From positions 62,001 through 126,000 of the forward strand of contig JAZRXM010000005.1 in NCBI GenBank assembly GCA_045600205.1: a stretch of DNA of 64,000 bases, given 5' to 3'. The position numbers and the translations under genes were made by a program. Positions 20,646 through 28,961 of this stretch are shown here, one piece after another. Positions within the stretch are counted from its first letter, which is position 1. Each line of letters starts with the position of its first letter. Under the pieces are notes generated by a model, which did no database searches, was not told the origin of the DNA, and saw only the letters and a program-made list of their open reading frames with translations. The stretch comes from Firm-04 sp045600205. Lineage in GTDB: Bacteria; Bacillota; Clostridia; Oscillospirales; Ruminococcaceae.

Positions 20646-20688
20646 ACAAAAAAGCACGCCCCGCGGACATTCTTGCCGACGGGGCGTG
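20646..20688 (-). terminator. Terminator of the acidic orphan gene
   Basis: A 9-bp GC-rich stem CACGCCCCG/CGGGGCGTG (20655-20663 and 20680-20688) is followed on the minus strand by CTTTTTTG. It separates the orphan gene from the MoxR operon, so the two are transcribed independently. Confidence 0.88.
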
Positions 20689-20694
20689 AAAGTA

Positions 20695-21276
20695 TTATTC
20701 ATTCATTGCATCATCATCGGTATCAGTTTCATCCGGTTCAGAGTCATCTGCACCTTCTTCAAACCGCACATTTTCAAATGAAATGCCATTTCTCGCGCAA
20801 TCCGATGTTTTCTTTCTTTCCAACAACACCAGCGGGTTGTTCAGACCGATATACTTCACATATCTCTTTTGCGTCGGGATGAGAAATGTCTCGCCATAGA
20901 GGTACACTTCGTCAGCATCGGCATCCAGAATATCGTAGAGATCATCCTGCGTCAGTGCAATGATATCAACTTTCCGAAGAATCGCATCATCCGAAATCAC
21001 ATTCCGCAAAAACTTCAGTTTATCGTTGTGTCGCTGAATCAGATCCATTTCAAAAATCTCAAACAGTCGTTCACCCAAATCGGGCATATCGGAAGAAAGG
21101 TCTGAAACAGCCCATGCTTCATTTTCATAATAGCGGTCTTCAAGCCATGTCTGCAATTTTCCATCAGCGAAATATCGAATGACGGATTCCAGATCAAAGT
21201 TTTCCTGCAATTCTTGCAGAGAATGCACTTCTGCGCCGTTTTTCATCATCAACGGAAATCTGATTTTTCTTGCCAT
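20695..21276 (-). CDS. Uncharacterised acidic protein with 'KIRFPL...LEDRYY' N-terminal module
   Basis: The start is ATG at 21276 (MARKIRFPL), 7 nt after a GGGAGG RBS; ATGs further upstream lack spacing. The product has about 193 residues. The N-terminal ~70 residues (KIRFPLMMKNG, SLQELQENFDLESV, WLEDRYY) look like a small domain I have seen at the N terminus of many clostridial proteins of unknown function. The middle has hydrophobic strands. The tail is strongly acidic (EEGADDSEPDETDTDDD). No signal peptide or membrane segment. Promoter and terminator are its own. Function unknown. Confidence 0.75.
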   Translation of the reverse strand: MARKIRFPLMMKNGAEVHSLQELQENFDLESVIRYFADGKLQTWLEDRYYENEAWAVSDLSSDMPDLGERLFEIFEMDLIQRHNDKLKFLRNVISDDAILRKVDIIALTQDDLYDILDADADEVYLYGETFLIPTQKRYVKYIGLNNPLVLLERKKTSDCARNGISFENVRFEEGADDSEPDETDTDDDAMNE

Positions 21277-21330
21277 TTTCATACCTCCCATTTGTAGATA
21301 CGTAATTTTTATGCAATACTGCATATCCGA

Positions 21331-21359
21331 ATTATACATCTTTCCAGAATATTTGTCAA
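21331..21359 (-). promoter_or_regulatory. Promoter of the acidic orphan gene
   Basis: TTGACA (21354-21359) and TATAAT (21331-21336) with a 17-bp spacer, a full consensus sigma-A promoter about 55 bp upstream of the ATG at 21276. Confidence 0.85.
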
Positions 21360-21431
21360 TAGTCATTCATAACCTAAGGGATTCCTGTAAAAAAGTTGAC
21401 ACAAATATCCTCTTGCATATATCCAAAACAG

Positions 21432-21473
21432 CACTCTACGAGCAGTAGAAACAACGCATCTATGTGATAGTAT
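21432..21473 (+). promoter_or_regulatory. Operator-like inverted repeat and -10 region upstream of hlyIII
   Basis: CACTCTACGAGCAGTAGA (21432-21449) is an imperfect inverted repeat that closely matches the palindrome upstream of degV at 31294-31314. Its right arm ends against GTAGAA, a possible -35, 17 bp before TAGTAT (21468-21473). A second possible -35 (TTGACA, 21396-21401) lies further upstream. A related TGTAGAGTGG half-site occurs at about 21498-21507. The stretch 21277-21604 holds only these signals and the divergent promoter. Confidence 0.45.
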
Positions 21474-21604
21474 CAGTAGAATCGAAATTGCAGAAATGTA
21501 GAGTGGGAATTTGCATCAGGAGGTTGAATTTTCCTGCATTGTGGGTTATGCTGTATACAGAAGCCAATCATTCACAGCCCAATAACAGCAAAGGAGAATT
21601 CAAC

Positions 21605-22291
21605 ATGAAAAAACAACATATTTCCCGTATCCCTCTTGCACAGCGCACGCTTCCTGACTATACCCTCGGCGAAGAAAGAATGAATATGATCACTCACATT
21701 GTCGGCGGCGCAATGGGACTTCTGATTCTTGTGTTCAGCGTCCTCATCGGCATTGCACATCACAATTCCATTGCAATTGTCAGTGGCAGCATCTACGGCT
21801 TTTCTGCCGTCTGCCTCTTTACCGTTTCCAGCGTCTACCATGGTCTGCCCGATCACATGGGAAAACGCGTCATGCAGGTTATTGACCACTGTACAATCTA
21901 TTTTCTCATTGCAGGCACCTACACTCCGATCTTACTAACAGGTATTCGTCCCAATAATCCCTTCGTTGCATGGACAGTGTTCGGGATCGAATGGGGCTGC
22001 GCCGCGATTGCCGCTACGCTGACTGCCATTGACCTCAAAAAATACAGCCGCATCAGCATGATTTGCTATCTTACCATGGGGTGGGCGGTCATAGCTGTTT
22101 TGCGACAGACCATCGCCGCCTTGACCACAGCAGGCTTCCTCTGGCTACTGAGCGGCGGCATCTGCTATACGATCGGAGCCATCCTCTACGGCTTAGGGAA
22201 AAAGCATCACTATGTTCATAGTATCTTCCATATCTTCGTAGATTTCGGTTTTCTTCTCCAAGGTGTCGCCATTCTCCGATATGTCCTCTGA
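21605..22291 (+). CDS. Hemolysin III / PAQR-like integral membrane protein
   Basis: The start at 21605 follows AAAGGAGAA at 8 nt; the open frame extends upstream to 21464 without an RBS. The product has 228 residues with about seven membrane helices. Family landmarks are present: SSVYHG near residue 80, IDHCTIYF near 98 and HSIFHIFV near the C terminus, giving the Ser/His/Asp and paired His metal-site residues of the HlyIII/YqfA/PAQR fold (CREST superfamily). The physiological role in bacteria is uncertain; links to membrane lipid homeostasis have been proposed. An operator-like element shared with degV lies upstream. Confidence 0.88.
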   Translation: MKKQHISRIPLAQRTLPDYTLGEERMNMITHIVGGAMGLLILVFSVLIGIAHHNSIAIVSGSIYGFSAVCLFTVSSVYHGLPDHMGKRVMQVIDHCTIYFLIAGTYTPILLTGIRPNNPFVAWTVFGIEWGCAAIAATLTAIDLKKYSRISMICYLTMGWAVIAVLRQTIAALTTAGFLWLLSGGICYTIGAILYGLGKKHHYVHSIFHIFVDFGFLLQGVAILRYVL

Positions 22292-22309
22292 ACCCAACCA
22301 AAATTTCGA

Positions 22310-22358
22310 ATAAAACAAAAATGGAGAAAACACCGAATCTACGGCATTTTCTCCATTT
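22310..22358 (-). terminator. Terminator downstream of tRNA-Trp, between convergent hlyIII and tRNA
   Basis: AAATGGAGAAAA and TTTTCTCCATTT form a 12-bp stem around a 16-nt loop. On the minus strand it is followed by TTTTTGTTTTA, giving a good terminator for the tRNA transcript. In the plus direction the T-run is weak, but the hairpin could also end hlyIII. Confidence 0.75.
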
Positions 22359-22364
22359 GGCTTT

Positions 22365-22440
22365 TGGCAGGGGCAGAAGGAATCGAACCCTCGGCACACG
22401 GATTTGGAGTCCGTTGCTCTACCTGCTGAGCTATACCCCT
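22365..22440 (-). tRNA. tRNA-Trp (anticodon CCA)
   Basis: Read on the minus strand, AGGGGTA at 22440 pairs with TGCCCCT, followed by discriminator G and an encoded CCA (76 nt in all). D-arm AGCTCAGCAGGTAGAGC, anticodon stem ACGGA/TCCGT with loop CTCCAAA (CCA), and T-loop GGTTCGATTCC are all canonical. Confidence 0.97.
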
Positions 22441-22517
22441 AAAGCTTTATTATTATACCACACATTGCGGCATTTGTCAAGAACTTTTTTCAAAATATTT
22501 TGTCGGCGTGTTTCCCC

Positions 22518-22547
22518 TTGACGAAATCCCCTTGCATATGGTACAAT
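22518..22547 (+). promoter_or_regulatory. Promoter of polA-rimI
   Basis: TTGACG (22518-22523), 18-bp spacer, TACAAT (22542-22547); about 40 bp before the polA ATG and its AGGAAAC RBS. Confidence 0.7.
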
Positions 22548-22587
22548 ATCTGATGAGAAAACATCATCAGGAAAGGAAACTTCGCCT

Positions 22588-25131
22588 ATGAAACTACTTG
22601 TGGTCGATGGAAACAGCATCCTCAACCGCGCCTACTACGGTGTCAAGCCGCTGACCAATCATCAGGGCATTTTCACCAATGCGGTTTACGGTTTTTTCAA
22701 CATTCTGCTGAAAGCCATTGACGATGTCAAACCGACTGCCGTCGCCATCGCATTTGATATGAAAGCACCGACATTTCGTCACAAGGCGGTGGAAACCTAT
22801 AAAGCGAACCGAAAGGGAATGCCGCCTGAACTCGCCATGCAGCTTCCGTATACGAAACAGATTCTCACCGCATTGGGCTACCCCGTGCTGACCACGGAGG
22901 GCTGGGAGGCAGATGATATTCTCGGCACACTTGCGGCGATTTGCACTACGGAGCAGACTCCCTGCATCCTGCTGACGGGTGACCGCGACAATTTGCAGCT
23001 CATCAACGAGCAGGTTTCCGTGCGTCTTTGCACAAACAAAGAGCCGATTCTGTTCACGCCTGAAAAATTCCGCGAAGAATACGGTTTTGACCCGATTCAC
23101 CTCATTGACCTCAAGGCCCTCATGGGTGACACCTCCGATAATATCGCAGGCGTGAAGGGTATCGGAGAGAAAACCGCGCTGAATCTCATTCAGACCTACC
23201 AGACGATTGAAAATCTCTACGAAAAACTTGAAACAGCGGAACTGACCAAATCCGTCAGAGAGAAACTTGCGAACGGAAAAGCATCTGCTGAGCAGAGCAA
23301 ATGGCTCGCAACCATCGTCACGGATGCGCCTGTTTCCCATACGCTTGCGGACTACAAGCAGCAGCCGCGTGATGAAGCGGCCCTCTCCGCGCTGCTGACG
23401 GAACTGGAGCTCTACAAGCTGATGGACCGCCTGCACATTGATAAAGATGCAGCAGCCATCGCCCCCACTGAAACCAAGCAGGCAGAAATTCCTGTACCGA
23501 CAATTGAAAATCTCACAGATGCAGAATTTTCAGATATCTGCAATGGTGAACGACCCGTCAGTTTCCTGCTGCGGGAACAGATTTTATATCTCGCATACAA
23601 CAACAAGGTGTTCCGCCTGACAGATGTTGCAAAAATCGAGCAACTGCTGACATCTCCCGTGCCGAAATACAGTTTTGATGCAAAATCCGCATACCGCTAC
23701 TGCATGGAGCGTGGTTTACAGCTTGCGAATCTGCGCATTGACGGCGTGATTTGTGCGTATCTGCTGAATCCGTCAGTGACCGAATACTGCATTGACCGTC
23801 TTTGTGCCGAGCAGTCACTCCCCTACTTTGCAGACCTCGGCGACTACGCAGATATTGCCTCGTTGCCTGCACTTTGCGAGCAGCTTGACCAACAGGTCGT
23901 CCATGAGGGCATGGAAACGCTGCTCCGCGAGATCGAATTGCCGTTGGTCGAAGTGCTGGCGGACATGGAGCATACAGGCGTACCCGTGAATGCAGCAGGC
24001 GTTGAGGCTTTCGGTGAGATGCTTGTCACGCAGATTGACGAATTACAGGCAAAAATCTACGAAATGGCAGGGCATGAATTCAACATTCTGTCCCCGAAGC
24101 AACTGGGTGTCGTCCTGTTTGAAGAACTGGGGCTGCCCGCAGGCAAAAAGACCAAAACCGGCTGGTCCACCAATGCGGATGTACTGGAATCTCTGCGTGC
24201 GTACCATCCGATAATCGACAATATCCTCACCTACCGTCAGCTGACCAAGCTCTCCTCCACGTATGTTGAGGGGCTGCTGAAAACCGTTGCACCTGACGGC
24301 AGAATCCACACCTGTTACCGCCAGACCGAAACGCGCACAGGTCGCATCTCGTCCACAGAGCCGAATCTGCAAAACATCCCTGTCCGCACGGTGCTAGGCA
24401 GCGAAATGCGTAAATTCTTCATTTCCTCGGAGGGCTGCACGCTGCTGGATGCCGATTACAGCCAGATCGAGCTGCGACTGGTAGCGCATCTCTGCGATGA
24501 CGACCAGATGCGCCTGACCTTCACCGAGCACCGCGACATTCACCGCTCCACGGCAGCACAGGTATTCCGTCTGCCGGAGGACATGGTCACCAAGGAGATG
24601 CGAAGCGCAGCAAAAGCTGTCAATTTCGGCATTCTCTACGGCATCGGTGCATTTTCGCTTTCCAAAGATATCGGTGTCAGTGTCAAGCAGGCAGAGCAAT
24701 ACATCTCCGACTACCTGAATGCCTTTCCGAACATCCGCAAGTTTATGGATAAAACTGTAGAAGATGCGAAAGAAAACGGATATGTCACAACCCTGTTCGG
24801 CAGAAAGCGTTATGTCCCTGAGCTGCGTGCATCCAACAAAATGGTACAGGCAGCAGGCAAACGAATTGCAATGAACACACCCGTGCAGGGTACGGCTGCG
24901 GATATCATTAAGGCAGCAATGGTACGTGTCTGGAAACGACTCCGCGAGGAAGTACCGAATGCCAAGCTGATCCTGCAAATCCACGACGAATTGATTGTCG
25001 AAGCACCGTTTGCCGATGCAGACCGCGCTGCCGAAATACTCTGCACAGAAATGGAAAACGCCTGCAAGCTGAGTATCCCGTTGGAAGCCGAGGTCGGGAA
25101 AGGAGAAAGCTGGTATGCCGCCAAGGGATGA
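22588..25131 (+). CDS. polA: DNA polymerase I
   Basis: The protein has 847 residues, normal for the family. The N-terminal ~290 residues form the 5'-3' FEN-type exonuclease (VDGNSILNRAYYG start, LTGDRDNLQL, LMGDTSDNIAGVKGIGEKTA). The middle region corresponds to the 3'-5' exonuclease fold, but the DxE metal-binding motif is absent, so proofreading is probably lost as in many Gram-positive Pol I enzymes. Polymerase motifs are intact: A (DADYSQIELR, about 620), B (RSAAKAVNFGILYG, about 672) and C (QIHDELIVEAP, about 797). Role: Okazaki fragment maturation and repair. Its 3' end overlaps rimI. Confidence 0.97.
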   Translation: MKLLVVDGNSILNRAYYGVKPLTNHQGIFTNAVYGFFNILLKAIDDVKPTAVAIAFDMKAPTFRHKAVETYKANRKGMPPELAMQLPYTKQILTALGYPVLTTEGWEADDILGTLAAICTTEQTPCILLTGDRDNLQLINEQVSVRLCTNKEPILFTPEKFREEYGFDPIHLIDLKALMGDTSDNIAGVKGIGEKTALNLIQTYQTIENLYEKLETAELTKSVREKLANGKASAEQSKWLATIVTDAPVSHTLADYKQQPRDEAALSALLTELELYKLMDRLHIDKDAAAIAPTETKQAEIPVPTIENLTDAEFSDICNGERPVSFLLREQILYLAYNNKVFRLTDVAKIEQLLTSPVPKYSFDAKSAYRYCMERGLQLANLRIDGVICAYLLNPSVTEYCIDRLCAEQSLPYFADLGDYADIASLPALCEQLDQQVVHEGMETLLREIELPLVEVLADMEHTGVPVNAAGVEAFGEMLVTQIDELQAKIYEMAGHEFNILSPKQLGVVLFEELGLPAGKKTKTGWSTNADVLESLRAYHPIIDNILTYRQLTKLSSTYVEGLLKTVAPDGRIHTCYRQTETRTGRISSTEPNLQNIPVRTVLGSEMRKFFISSEGCTLLDADYSQIELRLVAHLCDDDQMRLTFTEHRDIHRSTAAQVFRLPEDMVTKEMRSAAKAVNFGILYGIGAFSLSKDIGVSVKQAEQYISDYLNAFPNIRKFMDKTVEDAKENGYVTTLFGRKRYVPELRASNKMVQAAGKRIAMNTPVQGTAADIIKAAMVRVWKRLREEVPNAKLILQIHDELIVEAPFADADRAAEILCTEMENACKLSIPLEAEVGKGESWYAAKG

Positions 25132-25567
25132 CCTGACCATTTCCCCGCTGACCGATGAAACCGTCCATGGCGTTGCAGAGCTTGCAAAACGCTGCTTTTC
25201 CACGCCATGGTCGGAGGACATATACCGCCGTGAAGTGCGCAATCCGATGGGATTTACACTGGTCTGCCTGCATGATACAGAAGTTGTCGGTTTTATCAAT
25301 TGCGGTTTTGTGCTGGATGAACTGACACTCAACACGCTTGCCGTAGACGAAACGTACCGCCGCCGCGGAATTGCGAGAAACCTCTGGGATGCCGCGCGCG
25401 AGCAAACACGCGATGTCTGTACGGTCTGTTATCTGGAAGTGCGCGAAAGCAATCTGCCTGCACGCACGCTCTACGAATCGCTTGGTTTCACGCAAAACGG
25501 CTACCGTGCGCATTATTATCAATGTCCTGACGAAGCCGCCGTCCTTATGTCCATGAATCTGACATAA
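25115..25567 (+). CDS. rimI: Ribosomal-protein-alanine N-acetyltransferase RimI-like (GNAT)
   Basis: The protein has 150 residues and a GNAT fold: beta-strand LNTLAVDETYRRRGIARNL with the Q/RxxGxA/G acetyl-CoA loop (RRRGIA) near residue 85, then the RESNLPARTLYESLGF motif typical of RimI. It is expected to acetylate the N terminus of ribosomal protein S18 or related substrates. The start overlaps the last 17 nt of polA, preceded by AAAGGAGAAAG, so the two are co-translated. Usual partners tsaB/tsaD are not adjacent, so a substrate other than S18 cannot be excluded. Confidence 0.85.
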   Translation: MPPRDDLTISPLTDETVHGVAELAKRCFSTPWSEDIYRREVRNPMGFTLVCLHDTEVVGFINCGFVLDELTLNTLAVDETYRRRGIARNLWDAAREQTRDVCTVCYLEVRESNLPARTLYESLGFTQNGYRAHYYQCPDEAAVLMSMNLT

Positions 25568-25568
25568 A

Positions 25569-25606
25569 ACAAAAGCAGTCCCCATCGAAACGGGAACTGC
25601 TTTTTT
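25569..25606. terminator. Bidirectional terminator between rimI and rqcP
   Basis: AAAAGCAGT.CCC pairs with GGGA.ACTGCTTTT and is followed by T on the plus strand and by T on the minus strand, so it can end both convergent transcripts. Confidence 0.85.
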
Positions 25607-25622
25607 GCGTATTTGGTAAACT

Positions 25623-25865
25623 TTACGGCTCAATGCTGTAAAGCTCTGCGGCACTCTCCTTGGTGACGTACTCGCTGACATTGGCCACACGAACACGCAT
25701 GACCTTTGTGCCAAGGGTAATGGCGATGACATCGCCGACCTTGACCTCATACGAAGCACGCGCCACCTTACCATTGACCTCAACTCTGCCCGCATCGCAG
25801 GCTTCATTGGCAACAGTACGGCGTTTCATCAGGCGGGATACCTTCAGATATTTGTCAAGACGCAT
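25623..25865 (-). CDS. rqcP: S4-domain RNA-binding protein RqcP (YabO)
   Basis: The protein has 80 residues and is essentially one S4 domain (MRLDKYLKVSRLMKRRT...CDAGRVEVNG). RqcP binds 50S subunits carrying nascent chain-tRNA and helps RqcH add Ala tails in ribosome quality control. The position downstream of mazG matches the yabN-yabO arrangement of Bacillus, supporting this over HslR. It starts one base after the hup stop codon and is translationally coupled to it. Confidence 0.88.
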   Translation of the reverse strand: MRLDKYLKVSRLMKRRTVANEACDAGRVEVNGKVARASYEVKVGDVIAITLGTKVMRVRVANVSEYVTKESAAELYSIEP

Positions 25866-25866
25866 C

Positions 25867-26151
25867 TTACTTTTTCTTCTTGTTGACAGCTTCCTTCAGA
25901 TTCTTGGAAGCGCGGAAAGCGGGAGCTTTCTTTGCAGGAGTGGTCATCGGCTTACCGGTGCGGGGATTCTTGGTTTCCTTTGCCTTACGCTCGTGAATTT
26001 CAAAGGTGCCGAAACCGGTCAGATGAACCTTCTCGCCTGCAATCAGGGAATCAACCAGAACGGAAGTAACGAGATTCAGAGCCTCATCAGCTTCCTTGCG
26101 GGTGCACTTGCCCTTCTGAGCCAGTGCGGTAATCAATTCGATTTTGGTCAT
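25867..26151 (-). CDS. hup: HU family DNA-binding protein
   Basis: The protein has 94 residues with the HU signature: MTKIELITALAQKG at the start, VHLTGFGTFEIHERKAK in the core and NPRTGKP.TTPAKKAPAFRASKNLK in the DNA-binding arm and C terminus. It is a nucleoid-associated dimer that bends DNA. It lies between mazG and rqcP, with a GGAGG 10 nt before the ATG. The 128-bp gap before it may contain its own promoter (TTGACT near 26257), but the spacing is poor. Confidence 0.95.
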   Translation of the reverse strand: MTKIELITALAQKGKCTRKEADEALNLVTSVLVDSLIAGEKVHLTGFGTFEIHERKAKETKNPRTGKPMTTPAKKAPAFRASKNLKEAVNKKKK

Positions 26152-26279
26152 GTTAGTACATCCTCCACTATTCTTTTTCTCTGCTTTTACATTGGAAATG
26201 CGATCTGCGCATTCCCACTCTATTCAAACCGCATTTGCGGAACAGAGTCAAACCGTTTGCCTGTTATCTCACAAGCGAA

Positions 26280-27101
26280 TTATTTTTCTGTCTGTTTAGC
26301 TTTTGCCCAATAGGTGTCAAGGGTATCCAGAGAAAGCGTCGGCATATCTTTGCCGTCCGCACGGACAAGCTCCTCGGTTTTTGCAAATCGGGAAAGGAAC
26401 TTCTCGGATGAAGCCCGCAGAGCGGTTTCGGCATCCACGCCAAGCTTTCTGGCGACATTGACCACGGAAAACAGCAGATCGCCAAGTTCCGACTCAATTT
26501 CCGCCTGATTGCCCGACTGCATTGCCTCACGGAGTTCCTGCGTTTCGTTTTCGATGCACGGGAACGCTGCTTCGGCAGAATCCCAATCCATACCGGCTCT
26601 GCCTGCGCGTTTGCCGAGCTTCTGCGCGTACATCAGTGCGGGCAGTGCCTTGCAGACGCCTTCCAGCGTATCGGTATAGGTGGTCTGTTCCTTGGTCTGC
26701 TTTTTGATGGCATCCCAGTTTTTGAGCACCTCGCCGCTGTCGGAAACGGTCACATCCCCGAAAACATGCGGGTGACGTACAATCAGTTTACGGCAAAGCT
26801 CATCGCAGATGTCGTCAAACTGAAAATGTCCGAGTTCGTCCTCAATCTGGCAGTGAAAAACCACTTGCAGCAGGACATCTCCGAGCTCCTCGCGCATCAT
26901 GGGAACACTTTCGGCATCAATTGCCTCGACCGCCTCATAGCATTCCTCCAGAAAATCCGCACGAATACTCTGATGGGTCTGTTCCTTATCCCACGGGCAG
27001 CCGTTTTCGCTGCGCAGGCTCTTCATGACCTGCAAAAGCTCTGTAATTCCGTAATGCGGCAGACCGACCAGCGCATTCGGAGAAGGTTCTGCGTGTGTCA
27101 T
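26280..27101 (-). CDS. mazG: Nucleoside triphosphate pyrophosphohydrolase MazG
   Basis: The protein has 273 residues with tandem MazG domains: CPWDKEQTHQSI...EECYEAVEAI...EELGDVLLQVVFH in the first, and ETQELREAM...ESELGDLLFSVVNVARK in the second, each with the EExxE/ExxD metal residues. It hydrolyses NTPs and dNTPs to monophosphates plus PPi. The promoter's -10 ends only 6-9 nt before the ATG and no RBS is possible in between, so the message is probably leaderless. No alternative in-frame start with an RBS was seen. Confidence 0.93.
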   Translation of the reverse strand: MTHAEPSPNALVGLPHYGITELLQVMKSLRSENGCPWDKEQTHQSIRADFLEECYEAVEAIDAESVPMMREELGDVLLQVVFHCQIEDELGHFQFDDICDELCRKLIVRHPHVFGDVTVSDSGEVLKNWDAIKKQTKEQTTYTDTLEGVCKALPALMYAQKLGKRAGRAGMDWDSAEAAFPCIENETQELREAMQSGNQAEIESELGDLLFSVVNVARKLGVDAETALRASSEKFLSRFAKTEELVRADGKDMPTLSLDTLDTYWAKAKQTEK

Positions 27102-27107
27102 AACGCT

Positions 27108-27139
27108 ATTATATTACCTCACTTTTGAGAAAAAATCAA
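27108..27139 (-). promoter_or_regulatory. Promoter of mazG, abutting the start codon
   Basis: TTGATT (27134-27139), 17-bp spacer, TAATAT (27111-27116), overlapping a TATAAT shifted by 3 bp (27108-27113). The mazG ATG begins at 27101, so transcription would start at or within a few bases of the start codon. Confidence 0.7.
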
Positions 27140-27262
27140 GTGTTTTTTTACGTTTTTTCTGGATTTTTCAAAATCCGTCAAAAAGCACGCGTTTATTTAG
27201 ACCGTTTCCTGTCATATTCCACAAAGTAATTTTTATACAAGATGTTACTAGAAGTAATTTTT

Positions 27263-28273
27263 TTACTTGCGGTCAATGAAGCCCACCTTGCGGTATACTT
27301 TATTGAGAATCGGTCTGGTCAGGCGATAAGCCTGCTCGCTGCCCGCATCAATGCAGGCGTTGAGGTACGCTTTATCTGCGGAAATACGTGCAAATTCATC
27401 ACGCACAGGTGCCAGATGGTCTGCAACCGCCTCGCCAACGGCAAGTTTGAAGTCGCCGTAGCCCTTTCCTGCGAATTCTGCCGTAATTTCGTCCATATTC
27501 TTGCCAGTCACGCAGCCGTAAATGGTCATCAGGTTATTGATGCCATCCTTACCCTCACGGTAGCAGACTTCGGAATCGGAATCGGTGACAGCGCGCTTGA
27601 ATTTGCGCAGAATGGTATCCTTATCATCGAGAATATACACGCATCCGTTGACATTTTCATCGGACTTGGACATTTTCTTGGTCGGATCCTGCAAGGACAT
27701 CAGGCGCGCACCGGTTTCGGGCATATACGGTTCCGGCACGACAAAAGTGTCGCCAAACCGCTGATTGAAGCGGATCGCGATATTTCTTGCCAGTTCCAGA
27801 TGCTGTTTCTGGTCTGCGCCGATCGGTACGAGGTCTGCGTTATATGCGAGAATATCCGCAGCCATCAGCACAGGATAGGTAAACAGACCTGCGTTGATGT
27901 TATCGGAATGACGCGCACTCTTATCCTTGAACTGCGTCATGCGATTGAGTTCTCCGAACATTGTGGAGCAGGAAAGAACCCAGCTCAATTCTGCATGATG
28001 CGGGTTACGGCTCTGCACAAATGCAACACTTTTCTTCGGATCGATTCCGCAGGCAAGCATCAGGGCGTAAGCACGCATGGTATTGGCGCGCAGCTTTGCG
28101 GGCTCCTGCATAACGGTAATGGCATGCAGATCCACGATGCAGTAAATGCTTTCATATTCTTCCTGCAATTTACCCCAGTTGCGCACTGCGCCGATGTAAT
28201 TACCGAGCGTAAAGACGCCCGTCGGCTGAATGCCGCTGAATATACGTTTTTTCTTGATTTCCTGTTCAGGCAT
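27263..28273 (-). CDS. trpS: Tryptophanyl-tRNA synthetase
   Basis: The protein has 336 residues and is a class I synthetase. The HIGH-equivalent region is TGVFTLGNYIGA near residues 18-28 and the KMSKS loop is KKMSKSDENV near 201. It charges tRNA-Trp, whose gene lies about 5 kb away at 22365. GAAAGGAAAT precedes the ATG. It is 15 nt downstream of an unknown gene and shares its promoter; I saw no T-box leader in front of either gene. Confidence 0.97.
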   Translation of the reverse strand: MPEQEIKKKRIFSGIQPTGVFTLGNYIGAVRNWGKLQEEYESIYCIVDLHAITVMQEPAKLRANTMRAYALMLACGIDPKKSVAFVQSRNPHHAELSWVLSCSTMFGELNRMTQFKDKSARHSDNINAGLFTYPVLMAADILAYNADLVPIGADQKQHLELARNIAIRFNQRFGDTFVVPEPYMPETGARLMSLQDPTKKMSKSDENVNGCVYILDDKDTILRKFKRAVTDSDSEVCYREGKDGINNLMTIYGCVTGKNMDEITAEFAGKGYGDFKLAVGEAVADHLAPVRDEFARISADKAYLNACIDAGSEQAYRLTRPILNKVYRKVGFIDRK

Positions 28274-28288
28274 GGTGATTTCCTTTCG

Positions 28289-28798
28289 TCAGATTCCTGC
28301 TGCCTTGTCTTTCAACTGTGCCTGATGCAGCTCTGCCATCACGCGCTGATAGAGGTTCATCAGCAGACGCTGCTTCGGGTCAGTATTGGCTGTGGTAGCA
28401 AGCATTTCCAGCTTATAGATGCCGCCTGTGGTCAGAATATACATAAAATGGGTGCGGCCGCCGGGCAGTGCAAAGGACTCCGCCTTTTCGGCACTCTCAA
28501 TGTAGTTTGCAGCATTGTTGACCAGAATGCGGGCAGCCTGTACCACACCCGGATAACGCTGTGCAGCACCGGAATAATCTCCGCCGTTGCTGAAATAGAG
28601 GTTGGAGGCACCGTTGATATAGCAAGCCATTGTGGTGATAAAATTCGGAGCCATCGGCATATCAACAACCACACCGTAAACGGTGCTCTTGGTCATAAAC
28701 TGGGTGAAATTGGATGGGGAAATGCGCAATGCCTGATTTCTCGTGACGAGATACTGCTTTGCGACAGGTGCGCGGCTGATATTATTCATATTTGCCAT
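28289..28798 (-). CDS. Uncharacterised protein co-transcribed with trpS
   Basis: The start is ATG at 28798 (MANMNNISRAP), with AAAGGAAG 10 nt upstream; the longer frame to 28858 lacks an RBS. The product has 169 residues with alternating strands and helices, no signal peptide, no membrane segment and no motif that I recognise. Its promoter at 28873-28901 also serves trpS. The sequence composition looks like a real, well-conserved gene. Function unknown. Confidence 0.75.
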   Translation of the reverse strand: MANMNNISRAPVAKQYLVTRNQALRISPSNFTQFMTKSTVYGVVVDMPMAPNFITTMACYINGASNLYFSNGGDYSGAAQRYPGVVQAARILVNNAANYIESAEKAESFALPGGRTHFMYILTTGGIYKLEMLATTANTDPKQRLLMNLYQRVMAELHQAQLKDKAAGI

Positions 28799-28872
28799 GA
28801 TTTTTTCTTCCTTTCTGGTGCGCAGTATTGCCCGTTTTCTCATTTCGGGCATCTGCACGTATGCACTCTGAT

Positions 28873-28901
28873 ATTATAACACATACTTTTGAAATTTGCA
28901 A
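28873..28901 (-). promoter_or_regulatory. Promoter of the unknown gene-trpS operon
   Basis: TTGCAA (28896-28901), 17-bp spacer ending in TGTGT, and TATAAT (28873-28878). Confidence 0.83.
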
Positions 28902-28961
28902 CATATTTTTTCGTATCAGGCGTGTTTTTTTGCTGTATCAGTTTTTGTTGGGAGGCATCGG

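Noticed and set aside
28799..28961. T-box leader for the trpS operon
   Set aside because: No T-box AGGGTGG-like sequence or leader terminator was seen; the -10 lies about 75 bp from the start codon, too short for a T-box.
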